The notes beneath the pieces are model-generated. The model was given only the letters and a program-made list of their open reading frames with translations. It was not told the origin of the DNA and ran no database searches. The position numbers and the translations under genes were made by a program. 5,105 nucleotides of DNA from Methanobacteriota archaeon (GTDB lineage Archaea; Hydrothermarchaeota; Hydrothermarchaeia; Hydrothermarchaeales; BMS3B). This document shows, piece by piece, positions 1-4,270 of the stretch (positions are counted from its first letter, which is position 1; the number at the start of each line of letters is the position of its first letter). The stretch is from the NCBI GenBank assembly GCA_013152995.1, contig JAADFH010000045.1, forward strand, positions 1 through 5,105. Reading direction: 5' to 3'.

Positions 1-1
1 G

Positions 2-133
2 CGAGCGAATCACAAAAAGCTTGTAACCTGGAGCAAGCTCTTCCCTGCGGACAATCTCGTGGCGCATAACAGCAACCTCTGGCAGAAGCTACCGCTGGGG
101 GCGATGCCTAACAAGGTAAAACTAATAGACTAA
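2..133 (+). CDS. C-terminal end of an unidentified protein (5' partial)
   Basis: An open frame enters from the left edge and stops with TAA at 131-133, leaving 43 visible residues. They end in LPLGAMPNKVKLID and include a Trp/Lys-rich stretch beginning RANHKKLVTWSK. I do not recognise the family: no cysteine motif, nucleotide-binding motif or membrane segment is visible. Residue composition looks like a real soluble protein, and the other two plus frames close early. The stop codon overlaps the stop of the convergent zinc-ribbon gene, so the two genes meet tail to tail with no spacer. That supports this being a true gene end. The start and most of the protein lie outside the window, so function cannot be inferred. 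Confidence 0.55.
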   Translation, partial: RANHKKLVTWSKLFPADNLVAHNSNLWQKLPLGAMPNKVKLID

Positions 134-374
134 TCGCCACGCAGAGCCTTAAGCTTCTCGCTGCCCACACACTTCTCGGCGTACTCGCACCAGTTTATGC
201 ACAGGTTCTCCCGGGTCTTCTTCACCACGGTGCCGCACTCCTCGCACTCAGCCTCGGTCTCATCACTCCAGATTTCAACCTCTGCCCCGCACTTCGGGCA
301 TCGCACGTACTCTGGCTTTGGTCGCTTTATCTCTGCACTACCAGGGCAGCTTGCACGAATCTTCTCTCCACCAT
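130..374 (-). CDS. Small zinc-ribbon protein, apparently frameshifted after its start
   Basis: The main frame (360-130, stop TAG) encodes about 76 residues. It contains a CPGS motif, then CPKC, a WSDE segment, CEEC and CINWCEYAEKC. That is a zinc ribbon plus further cysteines, eight in all. From memory this pattern matches short archaeal and anaerobic-bacterial proteins often auto-named 'phosphohydrolase'; no catalytic site is visible and the true role is unknown to me. This frame has no ATG, GTG or TTG before the zinc ribbon except a GTG at 306-304, which would cut off CPGS. A well-placed ATG at 374-372, with GGAGGT seven bases upstream, lies in another frame that stops after 15 codons. One added base, or two removed, in the GAGAGAAG stretch would give a clean protein of about 80 residues. 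It is the last gene of the radical SAM cluster, and the upstream TGA at 377-375 directly abuts this ATG. Confidence 0.72.
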
Positions 375-515
375 TCAGTCAACCTCCATTCTTCTTCCAG
401 ACAGGCATGCCGAGCATGCACCCCTCTCAAAGTGCACCCCGCACACCACCCTGCCGCACAGCGTGCAGGTGTGCACCGCGGGTTTGCCGCATATTGCACA
501 TACCCCCGAGAGCAT
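375..515 (-). CDS. 46-residue Cys-rich peptide (cross-brace zinc-finger pattern)
   Basis: A short gene reading MLSGVCAICGKPAVH at the start and ending RRMEVD. Cysteines fall at 6, 9, 17, 20, 25, 34 and 37, with His15 and His28. The spacing CxxC, CxxC, CxxH, CxxC fits a two-site cross-brace zinc finger of the HIT/B-box kind, one site probably using C25 and H28. The ATG overlaps the TGA of the coiled-coil gene by one base (TGATG), and GGAG lies just upstream, so translation is coupled. From memory, some methanogen genomes pair a Cys-rich peptide of about 50 residues (TIGR04165) with a radical SAM enzyme (TIGR04083). This gene could be the counterpart, and so either the modified substrate or a zinc-binding partner. 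Homology is not verified. A plain zinc-finger adaptor is the main alternative. Confidence 0.7.
   Translation of the reverse strand: MLSGVCAICGKPAVHTCTLCGRVVCGVHFERGACSACLSGRRMEVD
382..387 (-). promoter_or_regulatory. Ribosome binding site GGAGGT for the zinc-ribbon gene
   Basis: GGAGGT on the minus strand is a near-full Shine-Dalgarno match, with a seven-base spacer to the ATG at 374-372. It lies inside the 3' end of the preceding peptide gene, as expected for coupled genes. It identifies that ATG as the intended start, although the ATG is out of frame with the zinc-ribbon coding sequence. Confidence 0.7.
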
Positions 516-844
516 CACCCCGCCTCCAGATGGTTCTCCAGCTCCTCCGTCAGCTCCTCCAGCATCTCCACAGCCATGAACTCCGTCCTCTCCGTAGCCC
601 TCAGCTTAGCCTCAAGCACACTTCTGCCGTAACTCTCCAGCACCATCCTGCGCTCCTCCACAGCCTCGGTGAGCTCCCTCAGCCAGTACTCCAGCTCCGC
701 AATCCTGGACTCGCACTCCCCGCATCCCTCATGCGCTCTCTCCCTGAGCTCATGCAGACGCCGCTCAAACTCCCGCTGCAGCCTCAGGCTCTCTTCCGTA
801 CTTTCTTCTGAGCGCCTCCCTTCGCAGCACCCGCCAGGTGTCAC
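515..844 (-). CDS. Acidic coiled-coil protein of the radical SAM cluster
   Basis: 109 residues, almost wholly predicted alpha helix: long runs rich in Glu, Arg and Leu with heptad-like spacing from about residue 17 to the end, broken once by GCGEC (CxxC at 41-44). Cys6 and Cys7 form another pair near the N-terminus. There is no signal peptide or membrane segment. I do not recognise a family; a scaffold or partner that binds the enzyme or a peptide is a guess from context. The start is GTG at 844-842, with GAGGTGAT about nine bases upstream. It makes the gene overlap the end of the radical SAM gene by 80 bases in another frame. No ATG, GTG or TTG follows until V62 and M67, deep in the helix. 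The stop TGA overlaps the ATG of the Cys-rich peptide. Confidence 0.7.
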   Translation of the reverse strand: MTPGGCCEGRRSEESTEESLRLQREFERRLHELRERAHEGCGECESRIAELEYWLRELTEAVEERRMVLESYGRSVLEAKLRATERTEFMAVEMLEELTEELENHLEAG

Positions 845-2033
845 CTCTCACAATCACCTCAAAGGCATGCCTTATAATCCTCACATAATACTCGCAATAG
901 TGACTTCTGACATTCATGCTGCCATGCATGGCGTGCAGCTCAGCGGGGCACGGGTTGCCGCAGATGTGCCTGAACTCACACACCGAGCACTCCTCCACCC
1001 CCTCCACCTTTCTATCCCTCACAGCCCTGAAGGGAGGCGAGTGGAGCACCTCCATCCCCTTCTCCAGCATGCTGCCACCCGCAAACTCCCGCATACCTAT
1101 AAACTCACCGCACGGGTATGCGGTGCCATCCGCGGTAACCGCAAAGAACCTCCTGCCGGCGCCGCAGGGGGAGATATCGCACATCAGCACCCTTGCCGAG
1201 GGAGCAAGAATCCCCAGCATTATGTTCGCAAAATCACCCACGACAATCCTCCTGTCCGTCTGCTTCGTGAGCGCTATTGCCCGCTCCACCGCCGCTATGA
1301 AGCTGTCCGCCATCTCCTGCGGCTCTGGCATCAGCTCTCTTGCTCCCTCCTGCGTGCCCCTGACAGGGTTCATCAGACACCTGCCCACACCTTTACTGTG
1401 CAGGAACTCAACCATCTCCGCGAGCTGGGAGCAGTTGCGTGAGGTTATGGTGGTTATCACGCACAGCCCCGAGTAGCCCGAGAACCACTCCAGCACCTCC
1501 GCCACCTTCCTGAAGTGCCCCTCGCCCCTGAGAGAGTCATTCACCTCCTCCCGCGGCGAATCCAGGGACAGCCCCACGCTCACGTCCCTCTCCACCAGGT
1601 AATCCACATCCTCCTCCTCAAGCAGGGTGCCGTTGGTCTGAATCCCGAAGCTCAGCTCCCTCCTGTAGTCGTCCATGAGCTCCTTCAGCACACCCTTCTG
1701 GAGCATCGGCTCGCTGCCATGAAACACCACCGCCCGCAGGTTCTCAGCCGCCGTGTCCAGCGCCTCCATGAGCTCCTCACGGCTCATGCTTCTGCCCCTC
1801 TCCCTGTGCTCCCTCGGCAGGTAGCAGTAGCTGCACGAGCGGTTGCACGCGTCGGTGGGATTGAGGTAGAGCAGCACGGGCTCAACCCCGAACCTCAGCT
1901 CATGCATCTCCCTCTCCAGAGCGTCCCGCACCCTCTCATAGAACCTCTCCAGCTCCTCAAGCTCCCCCCAGCCCCAGAACACACTCTCGGGCTCTATCCA
2001 GAGCCTCCTGCCACCCGCCTCTATCTCCTGCAT
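765..2033 (-). CDS. Radical SAM/SPASM peptide-modifying-type enzyme
   Basis: 422 residues. The radical SAM core carries CNRSCSYCY (Cys63, 67 and 70), the ligands of the SAM-binding 4Fe-4S cluster, followed by GSEP at 106-109, a variant of the usual GGEP SAM-contact motif. The C-terminal third is SPASM-like: Cys285, 290, 308, then ECSVCEFRHICGNPC (349, 352, 358, 362) and Cys380, enough for two auxiliary 4Fe-4S clusters. This arrangement is typical of enzymes that crosslink or otherwise modify ribosomal peptides, and of anaerobic sulfatase maturases. I recall a methanogen family of this kind (TIGR04083, Mhun_1560 family), but membership is unverified. The ATG at 2033-2031 is the only start before the core; GGGAG lies 13 bases upstream, rather far. 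Gap to the upstream 30-residue ORF is 24 bases. A cytosolic, strictly anaerobic enzyme is expected; the substrate is unknown. Confidence 0.88.
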   Translation of the reverse strand: MQEIEAGGRRLWIEPESVFWGWGELEELERFYERVRDALEREMHELRFGVEPVLLYLNPTDACNRSCSYCYLPREHRERGRSMSREELMEALDTAAENLRAVVFHGSEPMLQKGVLKELMDDYRRELSFGIQTNGTLLEEEDVDYLVERDVSVGLSLDSPREEVNDSLRGEGHFRKVAEVLEWFSGYSGLCVITTITSRNCSQLAEMVEFLHSKGVGRCLMNPVRGTQEGARELMPEPQEMADSFIAAVERAIALTKQTDRRIVVGDFANIMLGILAPSARVLMCDISPCGAGRRFFAVTADGTAYPCGEFIGMREFAGGSMLEKGMEVLHSPPFRAVRDRKVEGVEECSVCEFRHICGNPCPAELHAMHGSMNVRSHYCEYYVRIIRHAFEVIVRGDTWRVLRREALRRKYGREPEAAAGV

Positions 2034-2057
2034 CTCCAGCTTCTCACTCCCGCTGGC

Positions 2058-2150
2058 TCAGAAGGGCGACTCCTCGTCGTTCATGGAGTAGTGGGTCAGT
2101 CCCGCTCCAGCATACCTGCACTCAAACCTGACACTGCGAACCTCTTCCAT
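2058..2150 (-). CDS. 30-residue peptide upstream of the radical SAM gene
   Basis: A short ORF beginning MEEVRSVRFEC and ending HYSMNDEESPF before TGA. It has its own AAGGTGG ribosome site five bases before the ATG and an AT-rich TATA-like palindrome about 35 bases upstream. It ends 24 bases before the radical SAM start and is in the same frame, separated from it by a single TGA. It holds one Cys, two Tyr, one His and an acidic C-terminal tail, a plausible length and composition for a modified-peptide precursor, though no leader/core boundary is evident. I do not recognise a family. Alternatives are a leader peptide that couples translation to the enzyme, or the remnant of a longer N-terminus cut by a stop. 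No homology evidence is available here. Confidence 0.5.
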   Translation of the reverse strand: MEEVRSVRFECRYAGAGLTHYSMNDEESPF

Positions 2151-2155
2151 CTCAA

Positions 2156-2162
2156 CCACCTT
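2156..2162 (-). promoter_or_regulatory. Ribosome binding site AAGGTGG for the 30-residue peptide
   Basis: AAGGTGG on the minus strand contains AGGTG, a good anti-16S match. A five-base spacer separates it from the ATG at 2150-2148. It selects this ATG over the farther upstream in-frame ATGs, which lie inside the receiver gene. Confidence 0.5.
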
Positions 2163-2180
2163 CAGATATCTCGCATCTCC

Positions 2181-2192
2181 GCTTTTAAAAGC
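2181..2192 (-). promoter_or_regulatory. Palindromic TATA-like element of the peptide/radical SAM operon
   Basis: GCTTTTAAAAGC is a perfect 12-base palindrome, overlapped by a second one (AAAAGCTTTT, 2187-2196), in an AT-rich island between the receiver stop and the peptide gene. CTTTTAAAAG read on the minus strand, with purine-rich GAAAAG just upstream, fits an archaeal TATA/BRE. It would place transcription start near 2160, ten bases ahead of the peptide ATG. It could instead be a regulator site. Confidence 0.45.
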
Positions 2193-2206
2193 TTTTCTTT
2201 CCCCGG

Positions 2207-2569
2207 CTATTCCCCACCGCATACCCTGGCGAGCAGGTCCAGCAGCCTCGCCGCCGTAAATGGCTTCCCCAAGTGCGCCGCCGCACCACACTCAAGGCTC
2301 CTCCTGACATCCTCCTCCGACGAGCACACCGTGAACACCACAACCTTAGCCTTGCCGCTTATGCTGCTGCACACCTCCCACCCATCCGAATCTGGCAGCA
2401 GCACCTCCAGCAGCACCACATCAAACCTGCGTGAAGAGAGCAGCCTCATGCACTCCTCCCCGCTCTCTGCCTCCTCAACCGCGTACCCCGCCTTCTCCAG
2501 TATCCTCCTCACGAGCATCCTGATTTCAGGCTCATCATCCACAACCAGAACCCGCTGCATTGTGTACAT
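2207..2569 (-). CDS. Stand-alone receiver-domain protein with Glu at the phospho-acceptor site
   Basis: 120 residues forming a single CheY-like receiver domain with no output domain. The acidic pocket VVDDEPE (Asp11, Asp12), the switch Thr80 in VVVFTV and Lys102 in LGKPF are all present. The phospho-accepting Asp, expected in FDVVLLxVLLPDSDG, is Glu55, coded GAG at 2407-2405. Glu here often imitates the phosphorylated state in this superfamily, so the protein may be locked in an active-like form or may have left phosphorelay. Starts at ATG 2569 or ATG 2560 are both possible. The first is about 26 bases from the TATA box, suggesting a leaderless message. It is divergent from the ribbon-helix-helix gene and lies directly upstream of, and on the same strand as, the radical SAM cluster. 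No histidine kinase is in the window. Confidence 0.88.
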   Translation of the reverse strand: MYTMQRVLVVDDEPEIRMLVRRILEKAGYAVEEAESGEECMRLLSSRRFDVVLLEVLLPDSDGWEVCSSISGKAKVVVFTVCSSEEDVRRSLECGAAAHLGKPFTAARLLDLLARVCGGE

Positions 2570-2585
2570 TGTGTATTTTGTACAC
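2558..2585. promoter_or_regulatory. Candidate operator: GTGTACA inverted repeat and tandem 9-mers
   Basis: CATTGTGTA occurs twice in tandem (2558-2566, 2567-2575). GTGTACA (2562-2568) faces TGTACAC (2579-2585) across ten bases. A one-mismatch half-site, GTGTGCA, lies at 2614-2620 just before the regulator's ATG. The repeats cover the receiver start and flank the shared TATA box, a suitable place for the ribbon-helix-helix protein to repress both genes. Binding is inferred. Confidence 0.5.
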
Positions 2586-2608
2586 CAAGAAATATAAATG
2601 TTTCGCCT
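2586..2608. promoter_or_regulatory. Shared bidirectional archaeal promoter
   Basis: AAATATAAAT (2590-2599) reads as ATTTATATTT on the other strand, so one near-palindromic TATA box can serve both directions. Purine-rich BRE-like sequence flanks each side: CCAAGA on the plus side, GCGAAAC on the minus side. The centre near 2595 is about 27 bases from the ATG at 2622 and about 26 from the ATG at 2569, as expected for two leaderless transcripts. Confidence 0.6.
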
Positions 2609-2621
2609 GAACTGTGTGCAG

Positions 2622-2783
2622 ATGCGAAAAGTTTACATTGCCACCAGGGTTGAAAAGCAGTGCTACGACAGGATTGAGGCGCTTGTCAGGCAGACAAAGC
2701 TCTCAAGAGCCGAGATCGTCAGGAGGCTCATCCTCATAGGGCTGAAGCAGGTTGAAAAGCCCGAGGACCTGATAAGAATTTAG
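2622..2783 (+). CDS. Ribbon-helix-helix DNA-binding regulator
   Basis: 53 residues of the MetJ/Arc/CopG fold. The N-terminal strand is RKVYIATRV, helix A about residues 10-24 (EKQCYDRIEALVRQT), and helix B about 28-44 starting LSRAEIVRRL, with the typical Ser-Arg-Ala-Glu turn. It should act as a dimer that inserts the strand pair into the DNA major groove. I chose ATG 2622 over the in-frame ATG at 2598 because the latter lies in the TATA box, about 27 bases upstream of the likely transcript start, and adds residues not needed for the fold. No Shine-Dalgarno precedes it, consistent with a leaderless message. It is divergent from the receiver gene with repeat half-sites between them, suggesting autoregulation and control of its neighbour. 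The effector is unknown. Confidence 0.85.
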   Translation: MRKVYIATRVEKQCYDRIEALVRQTKLSRAEIVRRLILIGLKQVEKPEDLIRI

Positions 2784-2824
2784 CACATCTGGCGAGCTGA
2801 CATCTGACACCGGGCTACCAAAAG

Positions 2825-2834
2825 TTTTTTATAC
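2825..2834 (+). promoter_or_regulatory. TATA box for the 82-residue gene, overlapping an oligo-T run
   Basis: TTTTTTATAC, about 27 bases upstream of a start site near 2856, fits an archaeal TATA box. The six-T run could also end transcription of the ribbon-helix-helix gene, whose stop is about 40 bases upstream. The rest of 2784-2870 shows nothing else. Confidence 0.55.
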
Positions 2835-2857
2835 CAGCACGAGAATAAAACTTCTAC

Positions 2858-2863
2858 GGAGGT
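2858..2863 (+). promoter_or_regulatory. Ribosome binding site GGAGGT for the 82-residue gene
   Basis: GGAGGT with a seven-base spacer to the ATG at 2871 fixes that start. The predicted leader is only about 15 bases, just enough to hold the site. Confidence 0.7.
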
Positions 2864-2870
2864 TGCGGGA

Positions 2871-3119
2871 ATGTATTACGTGAACGGGCTTGAGTACTTA
2901 GGGAGAGAGGTAGTTATCAGGGGAAGACCGATGAAAAACGTTGAGGCAAAGCGCTTTGTCACCATAAAGAAGACCGACAGGATGCCGACCAAGGAGGAGG
3001 TGCTTGCCTGGGCGCGGGAGTGGAAGCCAAAGGACAACGCCAAGCTCAAGAAGGTCTGGGTAATGCAGATGGAAGGCAACAAGTGGCGGAAAGTGATGGA
3101 CGTTATTAACTTAGAATAG
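2871..3119 (+). CDS. Small basic protein of unknown function
   Basis: 82 residues, rich in Lys, Arg and Val with several Trp. The N-terminal half (MYYVNGLEYLGREVVIRGR to about residue 33) looks like short beta strands. The middle (PTKEEVLAWAREW, about 39-51) looks like a helix, and the last third, with KVWVMQ, returns to strands. There are no cysteines, signal peptide or membrane segment. The charge would suit nucleic-acid or ribosome binding, but that is a guess; I do not recognise a family. It has its own TATA box, strong ribosome site and downstream T-rich terminator, so it is a single-gene unit and surely a real gene. Its last nine bases overlap the end of the convergent cooC. Confidence 0.82.
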   Translation: MYYVNGLEYLGREVVIRGRPMKNVEAKRFVTIKKTDRMPTKEEVLAWAREWKPKDNAKLKKVWVMQMEGNKWRKVMDVINLE

Positions 3120-3872
3120 CTTGCCTGTTATTTTTTCTATTTTTTCTGATAGCGAAAATATACGCTGCAGAGCCTCAGACTCCTCCTGCATATCTGCCAG
3201 GGGTATGCCCTGCCTCTCAGCCTTCTTCACCATCTCATCCTCCGGTATATTCTCCAGCACTTCCGCAATCAGGTTCTCCCGCAGGAAGTCCTCATCATCC
3301 AGCGAGCTCACGCGGTTCGCCACGCAGTACACCTCGGGTATGCCCGCGCTCCTTGAGAGCTCAATAAGCCTGTTCGCCACATCCACCGCCTTTCTTGAGG
3401 GCTCCGCAACCACCAGCATGAGGTCAAAACCCTCGGCGATGTTCCTCGCCATGTGCTCCACACCCGCCTCGCTGTCCAGTATCACCATCTCGCCCCTCTT
3501 GAGTATCAGGTGCCTGAGCAGCGCCCTCAGGAAGGCATTCTCCGGGCACATGCACCCCTGGCTGACGCCCTCCACGGTGCCCATGACTATCAGCCTTATG
3601 TTATCCCTGACCGCGCAGTACTTCTCCACCACATCATCCACCCTGGGGTTGAGGTTGTAGATCCCCGGGGTTATCACCGTCCTCTCTCCGATCAGCTGCT
3701 TCAGCTTGGATATCGGCACTGGATTCTCCACACCTATCATGGTGTGCAGGTTCATGCTCGGGTCAGCGTCCACGGCGATAACGCTGTACCCCCTGTCAGC
3801 GAACAGCCTCACGAGAGTTCCGGCGATGGTGGTTTTCCCCACGCCCCCCTTTCCAGAAATCGCAATCTTCAC
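3111..3872 (-). CDS. cooC: CooC-type nickel-insertion ATPase for carbon monoxide dehydrogenase
   Basis: 253 residues, the usual CooC length, of the SIMIBI/MinD P-loop class. The deviant Walker A motif GKGGVGKTT is at 7-15, DADPS at 35-39, the paired cysteines CMC at 107-109 and the Walker B-like ILDSEAGVEH at 131-140. In CooC the CxC motif lies at the dimer interface and binds nickel; ATP hydrolysis drives nickel insertion into the CODH C-cluster (family knowledge). No CODH subunit is in the window, so the client is inferred; archaea with acetyl-CoA decarbonylase/synthase often carry such a gene. The start is GTG at 3872-3870, inside the GTGA overlap with the stop of the membrane-protein gene, with GAGG about ten bases upstream, so translation is coupled. 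Related Mrp/MinD ATPases are less likely given CxC and DSEAG. Confidence 0.88.
   Translation of the reverse strand: MKIAISGKGGVGKTTIAGTLVRLFADRGYSVIAVDADPSMNLHTMIGVENPVPISKLKQLIGERTVITPGIYNLNPRVDDVVEKYCAVRDNIRLIVMGTVEGVSQGCMCPENAFLRALLRHLILKRGEMVILDSEAGVEHMARNIAEGFDLMLVVAEPSRKAVDVANRLIELSRSAGIPEVYCVANRVSSLDDEDFLRENLIAEVLENIPEDEMVKKAERQGIPLADMQEESEALQRIFSLSEKIEKITGKLF
3131..3147 (+). terminator. Archaeal oligo-T terminator of the 82-residue gene
   Basis: Two runs of six T (3131-3136, 3140-3145) begin eleven bases after the stop at 3119 and resemble the U-rich terminators of archaea. They lie inside the 3' coding end of cooC, where the opposite strand encodes a Lys/Ile-rich stretch (KIEKI), so one sequence serves both purposes. 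Confidence 0.55.
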
Positions 3873-4243
3873 CTGACCACTTCCTCTGCGGCTTCAATCT
3901 TTCTTATCAAACTGCGGTACTCCTCCTCCCCGATGAGTCCCTGAGCATACTCCTTCTCCACCTGCTGCTTCCTCTCCTCCAAGCTCCTGACGGTGTCTGG
4001 CGAGTACGGGTCGGTGCCTATCTCCTTCTCTAAGTAATCGGGTATGCCGTCAAGGTCAGAATCCTGTGACACCACCACCTGACCTTCAGCGGCTGGTTTC
4101 TTCGTGCCTCCACCCCCGAAGGGGTTGTAGAGTATAGCGTAGGCTAAGCTTGATAAAACCATTATCCCTATTCCAAAAAGTGCTCCAAGCTGCACTGCTG
4201 TGAGCTTGCCCTTGCTACCCCTCACCTGGCGCCTTCTCGGCAT
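3869..4243 (-). CDS. Membrane-anchored protein with calcium-type loop and SHOCT-like tail
   Basis: 124 residues from ATG 4243. A basic N-terminus (PRRRQVRGSKGK) precedes one hydrophobic helix at about 15-38, then a Gly-rich linker (NPFGGGG). Next comes DSDLDGIPDYLEKEIGTDP, the DxDxDG acidic loop of thrombospondin type-3/EF-hand-like calcium sites. The C-terminal helices (EYAQGLIGEEEYRSLIRKI) resemble the SHOCT oligomerisation motif. The positive-inside rule places the calcium loop and tail outside the cell. An upstream in-frame TTG at 4270 would add nine residues but lies beside the TATA-like element, so ATG is preferred. Its stop overlaps the cooC start (GTGA), so the two are made together, an unexpected pairing of a surface protein with a cytosolic nickel ATPase. 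Specific function is unknown. Confidence 0.8.
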   Translation of the reverse strand: MPRRRQVRGSKGKLTAVQLGALFGIGIMVLSSLAYAILYNPFGGGGTKKPAAEGQVVVSQDSDLDGIPDYLEKEIGTDPYSPDTVRSLEERKQQVEKEYAQGLIGEEEYRSLIRKIEAAEEVVR

Positions 4244-4270
4244 GGTTAAAAACTTATGTGCTAACGACAA

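Noticed and set aside
197..811. Plus-strand frames of 204 and 104 codons (197-811, 318-632)
   Set aside because: They are antisense to the zinc-ribbon, Cys-rich and coiled-coil genes; the many Ser, Pro, His and Leu residues are typical of reversed Glu/Arg-rich coding.
669..1476. Two long plus-strand frames (669-1442, 916-1476)
   Set aside because: Both are antisense to the radical SAM C-terminal half, where the minus frame has clear SPASM cysteines; their composition looks non-coding.
2058..2060. TGA read as Trp or selenocysteine throughout
   Set aside because: TGA ends several clear genes here (radical SAM, coiled-coil, Cys-rich peptide, membrane protein, methyltransferase), and no SECIS-like element was recognised. 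Local readthrough is kept only as a minor option.
2151..2291. N-terminal extension of the 30-residue ORF to an ATG at 2291
   Set aside because: It would overlap the receiver gene in another frame. The ATG at 2150 has the ribosome site and follows the TATA-like element.
1515..2597. 360-codon plus-strand open frame
   Set aside because: It is antisense to the radical SAM and receiver genes, is Leu/Pro/His/Ser-rich with no recognisable motif, and arises from GC-rich codon bias on the other strand.
2598..2621. Earlier ATG (2598) for the ribbon-helix-helix gene
   Set aside because: It lies in the TATA box, so it would not be in the transcript.
3121..3944. Plus-strand frames over cooC (3121-3660, 3453-3944)
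   Set aside because: They are antisense to a gene with unmistakable P-loop and CxC motifs.
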